Assembly (NCBI GenBank): GCA_035772785.1
Contig: JAOCPU010000036.1
Location: forward strand, 62,001-126,000
Direction of reading: 5' to 3'
Source: Phlebiopsis flavidoalba
Taxonomy: Eukaryota > Basidiomycota > Agaricomycetes > Polyporales > Phanerochaetaceae
Length of the DNA stretch: 64,000 nucleotides
This document shows positions 46,690 through 57,884 of the stretch, piece by piece (positions within the stretch are counted from its first letter, which is position 1; each line of letters starts with the position of its first letter). The position numbers and the translations under genes were made by a program. A model generated the notes under the pieces. The model saw nothing but the letters and a program-made list of their open reading frames with translations, was not told the origin of the DNA and did not search any database.

Positions 46690-47965
46690 AACGCACGGAG
46701 CGCGCTGTGTGCATGCCCACCGTAAATGAAAGGCAATTTGATATTGGGAAAACCGACACGGAGGATGTACAAGAGCCGGCTTCGGAGACCGTGGATCCCT
46801 AGGGTATACTGTAAGCGAGCCAAATCTCTTCGGCGACGCGCTCGACGCCTTCGCCCCCGAGGCCCGCGCCGACCCAACCGCTGACGAGATGCGCAGATTG
46901 GCCGTCTTCGCAGCCACACCCGTTGCGAGGATGATCAGCGTCGTGAACACCGGGTGGCAATCAAGCACCACTGTGTGCAGGGCCGTCAGCGCACGCGCAC
47001 GATCGCCCGTCGCGGTCCCGACGCACCTCGGAGCCCGAACCCGGTCGCCATCCCGCCGAGGATGTTTTCGTACGATCCACTCGCGATCGAGTTTGTCATC
47101 GTCCAGCATCGTGAGCGCCAGACGTTGCACGACGAGCGGGTTCGCGAACATCGCGCTCGCGTTGTATTGGGGGGCTAATCGGGCACGCCACTTCCGGCCG
47201 AATCGGACTTGGGGCGCCAGATCGTAAGCAGGAACAAGAGGGAAGAACTTGTTGAGCGACGAGTAGAGGATGGTCAACGGGATGTGTGAGTATCGAAACT
47301 GGAGACGCAGGCCGGAAGGTTTGCGCTGGTCGTGCCTGGCGCTGCGCACCCAATCCAGGCTGCGCAGAACGACGAAGCTCGCGAAGGCGACGCCGACATG
47401 AAAGCACAAGGTTTCTGCAGAAAAGTTGAGTTTTAGTCAACTGTCTCGGGAGCAACTCAGAATGGGCCAAACGATGCAGCATCCCACGAGAATGCGAAAG
47501 TAGCCTTTCAGAGCATCTTGGTTCCAGTTCGCAACATTTTGAAATGTCGCACCTTCCCTCTGCCGAAAGCAACGTCCGGACTATGCGACGTCAGCGCAAA
47601 GACACGTTGAACGGTCGGGTCAAACTCACTTATGTGCGTCCAGCGGATGACTGCGAGAGGTGAGCGTTGCGGATTTTCATATTCAGGACATACACACATG
47701 CATCAACCAGCGACAAGCGCCAAGGCCCCAACCGGAGTATTTGAAGCCAACGTTTCTACACGTGTGTCAGGCCGACGGGACAATGCTTAACCCTGCAAAA
47801 CCCTACCTTTTCTCTCTGCTGTTCGATGTTAACCAAAGACGGCTCGGTTTGACTACCAGCTCCCTGAGTGGTCGTCGTTAGCTTAGACGCCTTGCACCCG
47901 ATCTCCACGGTTGAACAAAGAGATGTCTGAATACATCCCTCTTGAGAAGGATTAGGTCGATCCAT
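46690..47965 (-). CDS. probable spliced membrane protein, family not recognised
   Basis: Convergent with TSC13. A possible start is MDRPNPSQEGCIQTSLCSTV at 47965, with that exon ending ...LVNIEQQREK at a GTAGGG. Later pieces include the hydrophobic FRILVGCCIVWPILSCS near 47.5 kb, then LCFHVGVAFASFVVLRSLDW at 47.40 kb. These are followed by IPLTILYSSLNKFFPLVPAY, NPLVVQRLALTMLDDD and EWIVRK. The exon borders look genuine, for example GCACATAAGTGAGTTT. The pattern suggests an integral membrane protein. I considered ERG28- and TRIC-like families but the motifs do not fit. Confidence 0.4.
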
Positions 47966-48482
47966 AGCGTCAGTGCGTCATGTCGACGTAAGGATCGGCG
48001 AACTGCTGACACTCCCCAAGCTCTATCCGTAATGTGTTTGAGTACATGACTAACATATTCAAAGTGGTATACTCACGCATTGTTTCTAATCTGAGATTGT
48101 CCTGTGAGTTGTTATACCGTGGCTACAGGTACGGCCGGCGATTGGGTGTTCAGGTGCAATTCGTGCAGATTGGCATTGGCGGAGGGGCATCTGCGAGGAG
48201 TTGCGAAGGAGGTTGCAGCGTAGCCACTTTTAGCTTGGGCAGACCAGAAGTACGCCCAAGTTTATACGCCTCACGCTCTACGAAGCTCGCATATTAGAGT
48301 CTGTTCACAATGTCGGATGGATAGCGATAGTTTAGAACGAAAGCAACAAAGTCGCGCGCGCCGCGCCTCACGAAAACTGTTGGATGAGGCACATGCCACG
48401 TGGGCTCCACGAGGAGACAGCACGACGCCATGTAGTAGGCGCCCATACTCATTTCGACGCAGCTTCCCATCGCACAGCTACG
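47966..48482. promoter_or_regulatory. divergent intergenic region upstream of GET4
   Basis: About 0.5 kb between the presumed start of the minus-strand membrane protein and the GET4 start. It probably serves as promoter for both. No specific site could be identified. The 83-87 residue plus-strand frame starting at 48034 has no recognisable content. Confidence 0.35.
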
Positions 48483-50362
48483 ATGCCGCCAGCCTTTGCA
48501 GCCTAGTCTACCAAGGCCCTCAACGCCATTCTGCCCCTCATTGCCGCGGGGCCAGCCATACGAAGCTCACAAGATAGGGCCCGTACGTTGGCGGCTCGCT
48601 ATACCTAAAAAGTCGGGCCAGTACGGATACTGCAATCGATGTGCTCTTCCAGCTACTGTTCTGCGCCGGGAGGCTGCTCAAGACGGGGCAGCAGGGCAGC
48701 GGGGACAGACTTGACGCTGTTCCTGCTGGATGTGCTACGATAAACAAAGGGGGAGTCGGGTGTCCGACGAAAGCCGAGGTAAGAAATCAGCTGCATCGTA
48801 GTGTGCCACAATGCGGTCTGTCGGTTGTCACTCAATGAGCACTCATCAGTGTGCGATTCCGCGTTTTGCTAGCGTCGACTCACACAGCTGATCGCGCTGA
48901 TCTGGCTCGTCCGGTCTACGTGGCGCAAGACTATCATCGACCGAACGATTGCGTGCGTCGTCTGCAGCTAGCCTCGTCCGGGCCTCCTCCACTCACGACC
49001 GCCGCTCTCAGATGGTCAGCGACAGCACGGGCCTGTCCGTCTGGTGACCCAGAACTGCAACACTATATTAGGAGAACTGCTTTTAAAGGTTCGCGGGAGC
49101 AGCTTTCCGGGCAATAGCTGGCCGACCAACCCTTACGTTTTGCGTAGTTCTTTGCATGTCCACAGGAGGGTGCCTACGAGGCCGCCGTAGGTCCACCTTC
49201 TCCAGGCGTGCAAAGCGCGACAGTGCCCGAGTTGATGTCGCGACATGTTTTCGTGCAATTGGTCAATCCGATCTGGCTGAAGCTTCCCGGGACTATTTGC
49301 TTAGATCTAGTAGTGGCAAGTCCTCGATATAGTTGCACTTCGTGTAACAGTACCGTGAGTGTGGTTTACCTGCCAGGTTTCTACTCGCGTTCCATCAGAG
49401 AGCAGTGGTTCGTGTAGCCCCCCGCTGAGCTCGCTGTGTCTGCGGTGCATTCACTCTTCTCCGCCGTCTGCGCCCAGTCAATGTGGCGATGTGCGCGCGA
49501 ACGACCGAATAATGAGAGGGGAGACGGACCTGACTGTCCTGCGTGCCTTCTTTTCTAGGTATCTCCAAAACGGCAATATCCTAGCAGCGAGGGCCATTCT
49601 TGGCGCAGTTGATCTCGCAGTTCGCTTTCTAGTCGCGCCCGACTGTTGTATCCCCGCTCCACCCCTCTCCGCTATCCGTCGGGAAGGCGTCCAATGGCGT
49701 GCAAGACGAAGTGGTCCTGACGAAGGACACGCTCGTGAACTTTGCGCAACTTGCGGTCCCGAAACCGTACGTGTCAGCGCGCCAGGGCGACAAGAGCAAG
49801 GCGGCTCGGGAGGCTAATCATGGGTCCGTCTGTGCGGTACCTATCAGAGCAAAGGCGGTCCGTTAGCGGCTAAAGAAGTCCGAAAGGTGAGTAGGCCAGC
49901 AGGTTCAGCTGCAGGTCTCTTTTCTGTGTGGGTGATCTCTCATCGGGCCGCGTCCGAATATGTTCGCTTGAACTCTCATCACTGCTCCACAGCAAAACGG
50001 CACCGTGGCCCGTGCAGGAGGACCCTGGACGCAACGTGTTGGTGCGCCCATGATTCGAGATAATTTGTATTCAACGGTCGTTTGCATGCAATTGTGCGAG
50101 GGCCTGCGCAATTCTCTTCCTTCTGACACACCCTGGCGCGAGACTTGCATACTAATCGCTCGCTTCTTATTTTCCCGCCGTCTAGGCCCTGAGGCGAAAT
50201 AGCACCAGAACTATATTTCGCGATTCCGCCGCCCCGCGCGCAGGCCAGGCAACCCGCTGGGCGACATGCTATCGGCCATGCTCGGTGGCGCACCCAGTGC
50301 TTCCTGCGCCGAGACGAGTTCTGGCTCCTCGCGCCCCCAGCGGCGCGCCTGGGCTGGACTGA
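48483..50362 (+). CDS. GET4: Golgi-to-ER traffic protein GET4
   Basis: GET4 bridges Sgt2 and Get5 to the Get3 ATPase for post-translational insertion of tail-anchored proteins into the ER. The start is MPPAFAA at 48483, then STKALNAILPLIAAG, the AARYT/QYDTAIDVLFQ helix-repeat region, LLKTGQQGSGTDL-type reading, WRKTIIDRTIAW (frame-broken), GDPELQHYIGELLFK, YLQNGNILAARA, DEVVLTKDTLVNFAQLAV, QGDKSKAAREA...WVRLCGTYQSKGGPLAAKEV, YFAIPPPRAQAGNPLGDMLS and AMLGGAPSA, ending ...GAPGLD with TGA at 50360-50362. The alpha-solenoid body and the GxPLGDMLSxMxGG tail match the family. Five or more short introns and several indels are present. Length about 330 residues. Confidence 0.9.
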
Positions 50363-53254
50363 TGGAGCGCGCACCGTGTACGCGCCGCTCGCGGCGTCGC
50401 AGTGAAGGGCGCCGTCGATCCCGTGTAATACACTATTCGCCGATGTATCTGGATGTTGTAACGCGAGCGAGAAATCGCAATCGCAATGCACTTTGACCGT
50501 CCTCATCTCGCGCCGTGCGCGGCAGCCCGCGAGCCTGCATGGCCCCCCGCGCCGCTTTGCTGTAGTTACCAGCCCAACGGAGTTACAAGGGCGGCGGCTG
50601 CGCGGGCGCCCTGCCGCCCAGCACTCGCGCCCCAGGCCAGGCAACTGTGCGGGCCTTCTCGAACGGCCGTGTGTGATCCATTGATTAATAACCGCCTCTC
50701 GCTGAAGGGTGATGTAAAAGCACATCCAAAAAAACAAAACAAAAAGGGGCGTGGCGTGCACGGCTGCCGCGTCGCGCTACCCCGAAACCGCGCAGTCCCC
50801 CGATCCCGCCGTTGCCCTGCCCGTCTATGCGCCGGTGCCCCTGCGCTGCATGGGGGGATACTGCGGGGATGCTCGCCGCGGACGCGGACGCAGCCCCCCC
50901 GTGGCGTCCGCTGTTGATGATGTCCTGGATAGACGCCTCGAGCGCGTCCACTTACTCGACATCTGCATCACTGCCGGAGCTATGTCGAAGAGAGTCAGTG
51001 TGCGGCTTTTGTTATGGTATAATTCAGGCAGCAGCGGGGCCCCCCGCACGCACTGCGGTCGAGGATCTGGCTCGACATGTCCTCGAAGTTCGCGTCGAGC
51101 TGCTCGAACGAGCAAGGTTTTCGACCTGTGGGCCGCGTGTCATGGGGTGAGCGACGTGTGGCGCGCGCGGTGGGGGGAGGGGCGCGGGCTTAAGAACGCG
51201 GTGAGCTCGGCAATGTGCGGGCTCGAGAATGTCCCCGACGGCGGCGCGGGCTTGGGGGTGCCGTTGGGCGGCGCGTTGGCGCGGCGGGCCCGCTCGGCGA
51301 CGAGGGGCCGGTCGACGGTCGCGACGGGCGTAGCGGACGGAAGTTGACGTTTCAGGGCGGCAGCGCAGACGAGGACGGCGGCGGCATGCTGCGTGGTGGT
51401 TGGGGTCTGTGCGCTGGGTGCCAATGAGGGTGTTGTGAGCGCCACGAAGCTCGCGATGGGGTGCAGAAGGGGGCTGCCCGCTGCCGCCGCTGCTTCATGC
51501 GCGCGCGCGTGGCGAGCGAAGCATCGGCGGTGTAGCAGGGAGTGGGACTTACGAGAGGGGTGGATATACCTGGCGGGCGAATGAGCAGGGGCGTAGCGGC
51601 GGCAGCGTGTGGGCAACAAACTTGCCTTGGGATGCGGGCAGACTGGCTGCAACCGCTGCTGCAAAGCTCGCGACGGCGACTGGCAAAACCACAGGGTCTC
51701 AAAGCAGCATAGATCGCATCGGAGATGGGCGCGGAACATCCCTGACGCGATCACCGGGGGGGGGCGTACCACCACCGACCGATATTAGGTAAGACCGTAT
51801 AAATCCATGCCAGCGTCCGCACCAGCCAGTGCTGCCCTTTGTTTGGCCCGACATCTCGACAGCACGCAATGCGGCCCCGTGCGCATCCCACCCCGTCGTC
51901 TGCCCGCGCGCGCGGCCTGCAAGAAGCCCGCGCGCAATGCACCCGCGCGATGCCCCCATGTCCGCGTCGTCGCCGCCGCCGTGCGCACGGGCGGGCACCC
52001 GAAACACCCAACAACTGCGGCGGTACGAGTATCGTCGCGAGGGACCGTAGGTCCGCCGGTGCGAGGCACGGACGAGTACGCGTCAACACCACCCATCGAT
52101 CGGGCGTCTCGCGCCCCGCGCTCCCACAGGATCGCCCACCCCGACCGGGCAGCACCCACTTAGCCCCCCCGCACATCCTGCTGGCGAGTGGTACGACTCG
52201 CTCGCCACGCGCGCGCGCTGCGCCCACGTAGGCGGCGTACGGCCCATTTTTTTACGCTTTCGATCTTGCGCGCGCCGTTGCCCCGCCCGGACACCCGCGC
52301 CGCATGTGGCGCCCCCCAGGGTCCGCTGCGTCTCGACGCCCCGTCGCGGTATGTGCTACGCCCTCGCGCGCCACACAAAAAACACTCTTTGTCAGCCGTA
52401 CAGGCCCGCAGCACCCACCCACATCTTCTTGATAATAACATGCAACTCCGCAGAACATAATACAAATACGGCACCCCGCCCGGTAGGAGCGCGACTTAGA
52501 AGCAGCACGGGCGCCGCCGGCGGCCCAGGGGTGCATGATGTCTCTTTGTCCCTTGCAAGAGCCCGCGCGGCGCGGTCGGCCGCGCTCTCGTGGCGGAACG
52601 CGCGCAGGACGAATGTTCGCGCGTTACGAGAGCGCACCGCGGCGGGCGTCGGACGGACACCCTACGGGTGGCTGCTGTATGTACGTGTGTGTGGCCCTGG
52701 GAACGCGCGCGCGCCACCGCGTTCGCGCTGGTGCAGCTACTGGCCAGGAACGGGTGGTTAGTATAGGATGGTTCTGGTGCCCCGAGTCTGGGGCGTGCGC
52801 AAATGGGCCCGGGCGATCACGGCTGGTCGCGTTCTTTTACGAGTACGGGGCTCCACTCTTCGCGATTCAGTCCGTGGAATTCACAAAAACACACACATTC
52901 ACAAAACCGGTGCGCAGGGCGGTTCTGCTCGGTCGGCCTGTGCGGTGGTACGACTGCGTTCGTTTTCTCTTTTTTCGTTGTACGGGGGTTCGCTCTTATC
53001 TTTCTCTCTTCGTCATCTCTGACGAAAGGTCGGGTGCCCGAACCGCCCGCAGAAAGTCTCGTAACATGCTCCCCTGGGGGACCTCGTGATATACACAAAA
53101 GATGCCACCACCCCTCGAGAGACCGTCGCATGGCATCTCATGGCAAGGTCACCGGGCGTACGCTAACGTGCCAGATCCAGCGATAGCTACTCGCTTTTCA
53201 TTTCACGCGAGATTAAGGAGAGCAGAGAGCTGCGATCAGCCATAGAGTGCGCAT
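50363..53254. other. very GC-rich region, unassigned, one probable minus-strand gene
   Basis: Between about 51.72 and 50.69 kb the minus strand has coding-like pieces with plausible splice sites: VLPVAVASFAAAVAASLPAS, then PSLAPSAQTPTTTQHAAAVL, FDQLDANFEDMSSQILDR-like reading near 51.1 kb, and MDALEASIQDIINSGRHGGA at 50951. They may form a small Ala/Pro-rich protein with one helical segment; no family is recognised. From 51.8 to 53.25 kb both strands are open because of base composition and I can support no gene. Confidence 0.3.
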
Positions 53255-53449
53255 CTACTGCCTCCCCCGCATTAATACATTAAACTTCGGGCTGATCTCG
53301 CGGGGCGGGCGACTGGGGCGAAAATTAGAGTTGGGCAGTGTGGCGGCTGCAGTGGGTGCAGTGGTGTCAGCGCTTCGTCCGCGGGCTGCTGCTGGGGAGG
53401 GTCCCGCGGAGCTGGCGTCGGGGGTGCGCACGGAAGCCGGGGTGGGCAA
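53255..53449 (-). CDS. possible C-terminal exon of a Ser/Pro/Ala-rich protein
   Basis: The minus strand encodes TPASVRTPDASSAGPSPAAA followed by a Thr/Ala-rich stretch, NSNFRPSRPPREISPKFNVL and a stop at 53255. The composition looks like a disordered tail. The upstream part is not resolved. It could also be chance translation of GC-rich DNA. Confidence 0.25.
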   Translation of the reverse strand: MPTPASVRTPDASSAGPSPAAARGRSADTTAPTAAATLPNSNFRPSRPPREISPKFNVLMRGRQ

Positions 53450-55264
53450 TGCGCGGTGCGCGTTGGGTGCTCGCTCGCGTTCCTTCCTGCCGAGGCGTGG
53501 AGGGCCGCCGCGTAGGTTCGATGATCGTCCGCCTGCTGAAGCTTACTCTTGTTCGCTCGCCCGGGCGGGCGTGGCCTGAATTTATCATCGCGAGGACGTC
53601 AGAGTGTCGTGTTCTGCGGGCTCTATAGGGCGAGCGCAAAGAAGGCTGGGTATACGACGAAGCAGAAGCAAGCGCACCGGCGCGCTGCCATTGGGCGGGG
53701 GGCGTGCCAGGCCCTGCTTCGAGGGACGACAGAACCGCATCGCCGCGGCAACCCGTGACGGCTCGCGTGGGGTGTGCGTGGGCCGCGCGGTAGCTAACGG
53801 GCGGTGCTTCCCATTGCAACGGCGACAGGCGATGGAGGCGTGGCGTGGACGCGGTCCGCGGGGATGGGTCGCTGTCAGCTGCTGGCAGCGCGCGGGCGCA
53901 CGGGCGCGCTTTGGTGACGTGCACTCCCAACCACTTTGGCGAATTTTTTTTCCGCCCGCGCAGCGAAAACGGCTTTTCACACACACATGCGCACACAAGG
54001 CCTGCGGCGACGCCATGGCCGGCCCGAGGAGATAGCCTGGCGGGGCCAGGGCTCGCGGGGGGCGATGGGATGATCACGGTGCGGTTTTTTTGGGGATGGA
54101 TCCACGGAGGGGCCCAGTGCCCCCATTCACGCAGCAGACGCGTTAACTCGTGCGAGCAGGGGCCCACTGTGTTTTGCCGGGCAGGGGGGTGCCCATGTCG
54201 CTCGCGCTGAATTGACCGGGCGCGGCGCAGAGTGGGCCCCGACGTGTTTTATTGTCGCGAGAGCAGCTGTGATATATCTGGCGGTGGGTGCGAGCAATCA
54301 AAGGGCAGCACATGCGTTGGCAGGGCATCCGAACACGTTGTGCGGGGCGGGCGCAGACGACGGCGGAAGCGAGCGCGCGAGCCTCGAGGACGCGTTGGAC
54401 GGCCCTGGGAGCAGCCCGCGAACGGCCGCGTCGGGCTCGCTGGCGGTGTGGACGAGTCGGCGTGGCTGGTAGCTCCGGCTGGTGTCCCTCGAGCTAGTGT
54501 GGATTCGGGCTGGAGAAGTGATCCACGCGGTGTGTTTGGGCGGAATGAAGACGCGGCCGCTGACCCGGCCCAGCCTGAGCAGACCGAATAGAAGTCTATA
54601 TCGAACGTCGCAACTCATTAATCTTTCGGAGGGCTGCCCGGTTAGTCAATGCGCGAGCAGACCTCATGTCGTCATCCGCCCGCCATGCCCTGGAATCCCA
54701 ATGGCGTAGGGGGCCCGCCGCCCAGTCCCCTCCGCCGCCCCCGACCAGCCATGCCGCGGGGTCCGCAAACTCGGTGCGGCGACCCAACTGCAATATGATC
54801 CGCCGATCTCAGATGTGGGGCGATCCCCCCGACACTGTCCTGCCCAGCCCGTACCCCTAGTCGCCCCGGCGCCACTTTGTGTGGGCCTGCGCTTTCTCGG
54901 CGGGGACAAATCGTTTTCTTTTTTCCCAGGAGATGGCAGAGGTCCGCCGACGCCGCGCCCACACCCAGAAATTAGATTTAAGCCCAAGCAGGCCGTGTTG
55001 CTTCCCCACCGCCCGCAATTGGACCGCATGCCCGTCACTGCGGACACTTCCTTGCAGTTCTGCATCGCCATCAGACCCGGTACCGCCCAGGGTGAGGTGC
55101 CCTTTTCGTCCACCGGGCGCCTTTTTCTTTATGACTCAAGAGCTTGCAAACCTCGACTCCCTGCGGTGCATACGTCAGCGTGCTCATTGCGCGGCAAGGC
55201 GTTCCAACGTTGCAATACACCCGGATCAAATCGGCTCCATAACAACGGATATGTGCTTCGAGTT
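53450..55264. other. GC-rich region without assignable gene
   Basis: Long overlapping frames on all strands reflect the base composition. None has motifs I recognise or a consistent exon chain. Confidence 0.4.
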
Positions 55265-56224
55265 TTAGCGCGCAGAGCTCAGCTTTGCCACGCGTCCGTC
55301 TCCCGCACACTCACGGCGCACCCACACCACGATCCTTTCTCTCAGCCCCCGCCCGCGCCCTTTTGTTTTTTTCTTTTTGTTTTTCTTCTGGGGCGTGGAC
55401 CCCCTCATTCGGGCGTGCGTCCCATCCAACAGCACCTTGCCTAGTTGATCGCCTTCAGTAATCATCTTGATCGCAACTTCGTCCGTCAGCCCTTGCTTAT
55501 CCGTGTGCCAAAGGGTCACTTGTCCGGCATTTTGTCTTTCGCGCTGGTCCGGCGACTATGAACTGCCCCCCGCGTCCGATGGCCATGTTTTTTTTAACGC
55601 GCGTCCGGCCATCTATTCCATAAGGCACAAGCTCTGCCCCTACGGAGCTTTTTTCCGTGTGCGAAGGAAGACTTCCCGGATCCGAGATGGGGCTCAAGGC
55701 GTCTCGGCCACTCCAAACTGCGGGTTTTTTTTTTTTGGCTTCTTTTCTTTCACTTTCTTGTCGCGCTCCAAAGTAAGCCTTCTTTGCCTCTCGATACTCA
55801 GATCTCTCGGGCTCAGATGCCTCTTGATCGTCTAGGGACAATCCGAGAAAGCGGAATGTCAATCACCAAGCGTATTTATGCACTCAGACATGACGATGCA
55901 TGGGACTCCCATCCAACGTTAAAAGGGCAGCGTCTCCTCCCCGGTCGAGTCCAACTTCACCGCCGCCGCAATCCACCATGCCTCCCGCCTCCAGTTCGTA
56001 AACCCTTTTTGCGGCTTCGCGTGGACACCACCCGAACAGGAACGCCCCTCGCGCCTCATCCAGAGTCGCCCGCTTAGACGGCCACTCATCCCCCGCATCA
56101 CCCGCCGCCTCACGAGCTCGAGCGGCGGCTCCATGATCAGAGCGGCGGCCATCTTCGTCTTCAGCGTCGACGACATAGCGGCATCAAGCGTGTGGACCGA
56201 TGGTGATCCCCCCTTCCCACGCAC
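55265..56224 (-). CDS. hypothetical protein, charged and Lys-rich
   Basis: Coding-like minus-strand pieces follow one another. MSSTLKTKMAAALIMEPPLE and FTNWRREAWWIAAAVKLDST lie at about 56.18-55.92 kb. MTFRFLGLSLDDQEASEPER, YREAKKAYFGARQESERKEA and NMAIGRGGQFIVAGPARKTK lie at 55.86-55.53 kb. DKQGLTDEVAIKMITEGDQL, GKVLLDGTHARMRG and a Lys-rich stretch lie at 55.50-55.27 kb. The middle piece resembles a charged helix. No family recognised; the first part may instead belong to a plus-strand gene. Confidence 0.35.
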
Positions 56225-57884
56225 GCTTCTCCCCGCTGCACGTCGCGCTCCACGCCGCTGTCACTTGCTGTGCAGCTATACCTGACACACACCAAGCGTG
56301 CTATTCCGGAACTTCTCAGGTGAGTCGCGCCGCCCCACGCGCGCGCGTGTCATGCGTGCCGCGTACCCGAGCCTCACCGTGCGACCGCCCAGGTCTACCG
56401 TGAGGTTCACGGAATCGGCCTCGGAGGCATCCTATCAGGTCGTCGTACCCGCCAGAGATGGCTACATCGGGCTCAGAGAACAGCGTGTCGCTAGAGCCAG
56501 GGGGGGCTTCGATCAAAAGTTGGTCGCAGGAACACACGCCAGCTGCTTTCACACACACGCACACCAAAGAGAACAGGTGACGCTTGACGCCGCAAAAAAA
56601 CCCCCACCGCTTCTTGGGGACAGACGATTCAGCCGGTTACACAATCGCGGGGCTTCGGACACACCAACCCTCTAAGCTACTAAACCCAGGACACGTCCGC
56701 TACGGGGCGGGCTGCAGCGCACGCCACGACCGTACGCGAGCCCGATCGCATGGTCGCTCGAGAATCCCGCTCGAGCTCATCCAGATACCCCACCAACTGC
56801 CGCTACCCGCCCAAACCCAGCCTCGAGCAGGTCCCACGACGTCCGCCTGACACGCATGTGAGTTCCCCTAGCACATTGCAGTGTCACGCGCTGTGTCCCT
56901 GACCGACGGCGTAGCCGCAACTCTTGAGGATCGGCCACGGAAGCCCTCCGAGAGCCCGAGCCCCCATCGACCGAAAAGAAAAAAAAAAGAGTGTGAAGCG
57001 GGGGCTCGCGGTCCGCCATGGGCGAAGGAACTTCCTCGAGCACATTAACTCGCCACGGCCCCTTACTCGTCAGTCTAGCCCCCCAACAGAGCGGCTTCCT
57101 TTCCATGCCCGTCCTACCAACGAACCAGCACCAACACCCGCAACATCTCCCCACACACCGACTTTGCCCCGTCGATGCGCGCGCACCGGCACGGCATCAC
57201 AGGACGGCCCTCAATCCTCCTCGCGCAACTACTATACGGCCACGGAAAAAGCGTCGACCCCTTTGCACAGCGCGCCCTACCCGAACTCGCCCCTTTCGCA
57301 CCTGAATCGTTGCCCGACAGAGGGCCACCAGCAATCCCTTACTCGCTACTACGGACCGTACGGCCCCCTGTGGGAGCTTGCCGCGCGGCGGCGGCGTGCG
57401 CGTGCGGTGTCGCCACCGGTCTCGTGCGCCCGCCCGAACGGCCGCCGCGCCCATGTGTCTGAAGTCGCCGCTCGGGCTGCAGCCGCAGCCGAACGCTCCC
57501 GGCGCGTCGCCGCGCAGTGTGGCTGGGACAGGCTTCTGTGCGGGGCGGGGGCGCGGCGGAGGTTTCGCTCGCTGCTGCGGTGGCAAGGTATTTTCGGGAT
57601 CCCGTAGTGCGCGTGTGCGGTGTGGGTGTGCGCGGTGGCGTGCGCGCCTGTGAGGCCGGGTCCGCGGATGAGTTGTGTGTACTCACTGGTTTCTCGGCCT
57701 TACATCTACGTCCCTATATGGCTGTATTTAATCGAGCCCAGACCCGGGGGCCTGCGGGACATTTCAGTTGGGCTCCCTCGCACTTCCGACTAGCGGACAT
57801 CACATTGTATCAAACTCTGATTTGGTATAAATACAAATTCGAAGCACACAGACGGAAAAACGCAACCTGGTGCCAGCGAAAAAT
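56225..57884. other. GC-rich region, unassigned
   Basis: On the plus strand a putative exon chain around 56.28-56.45 kb (TKRAIPELL, a GTGAGTCG donor, then VYREVHGIGLGGILSG after GCCCAG) looks genuine but is too short to assign. Around 57.2-57.4 kb GRPSILLAQLLYGHGKSVDP is coding-like. I cannot name either product. Confidence 0.3.

Noticed and set aside
50363..57884. Many open frames longer than 100 residues on both strands
   Set aside because: High GC depletes stop codons; nearly all have Arg/Ala/Pro-biased composition and no motifs.
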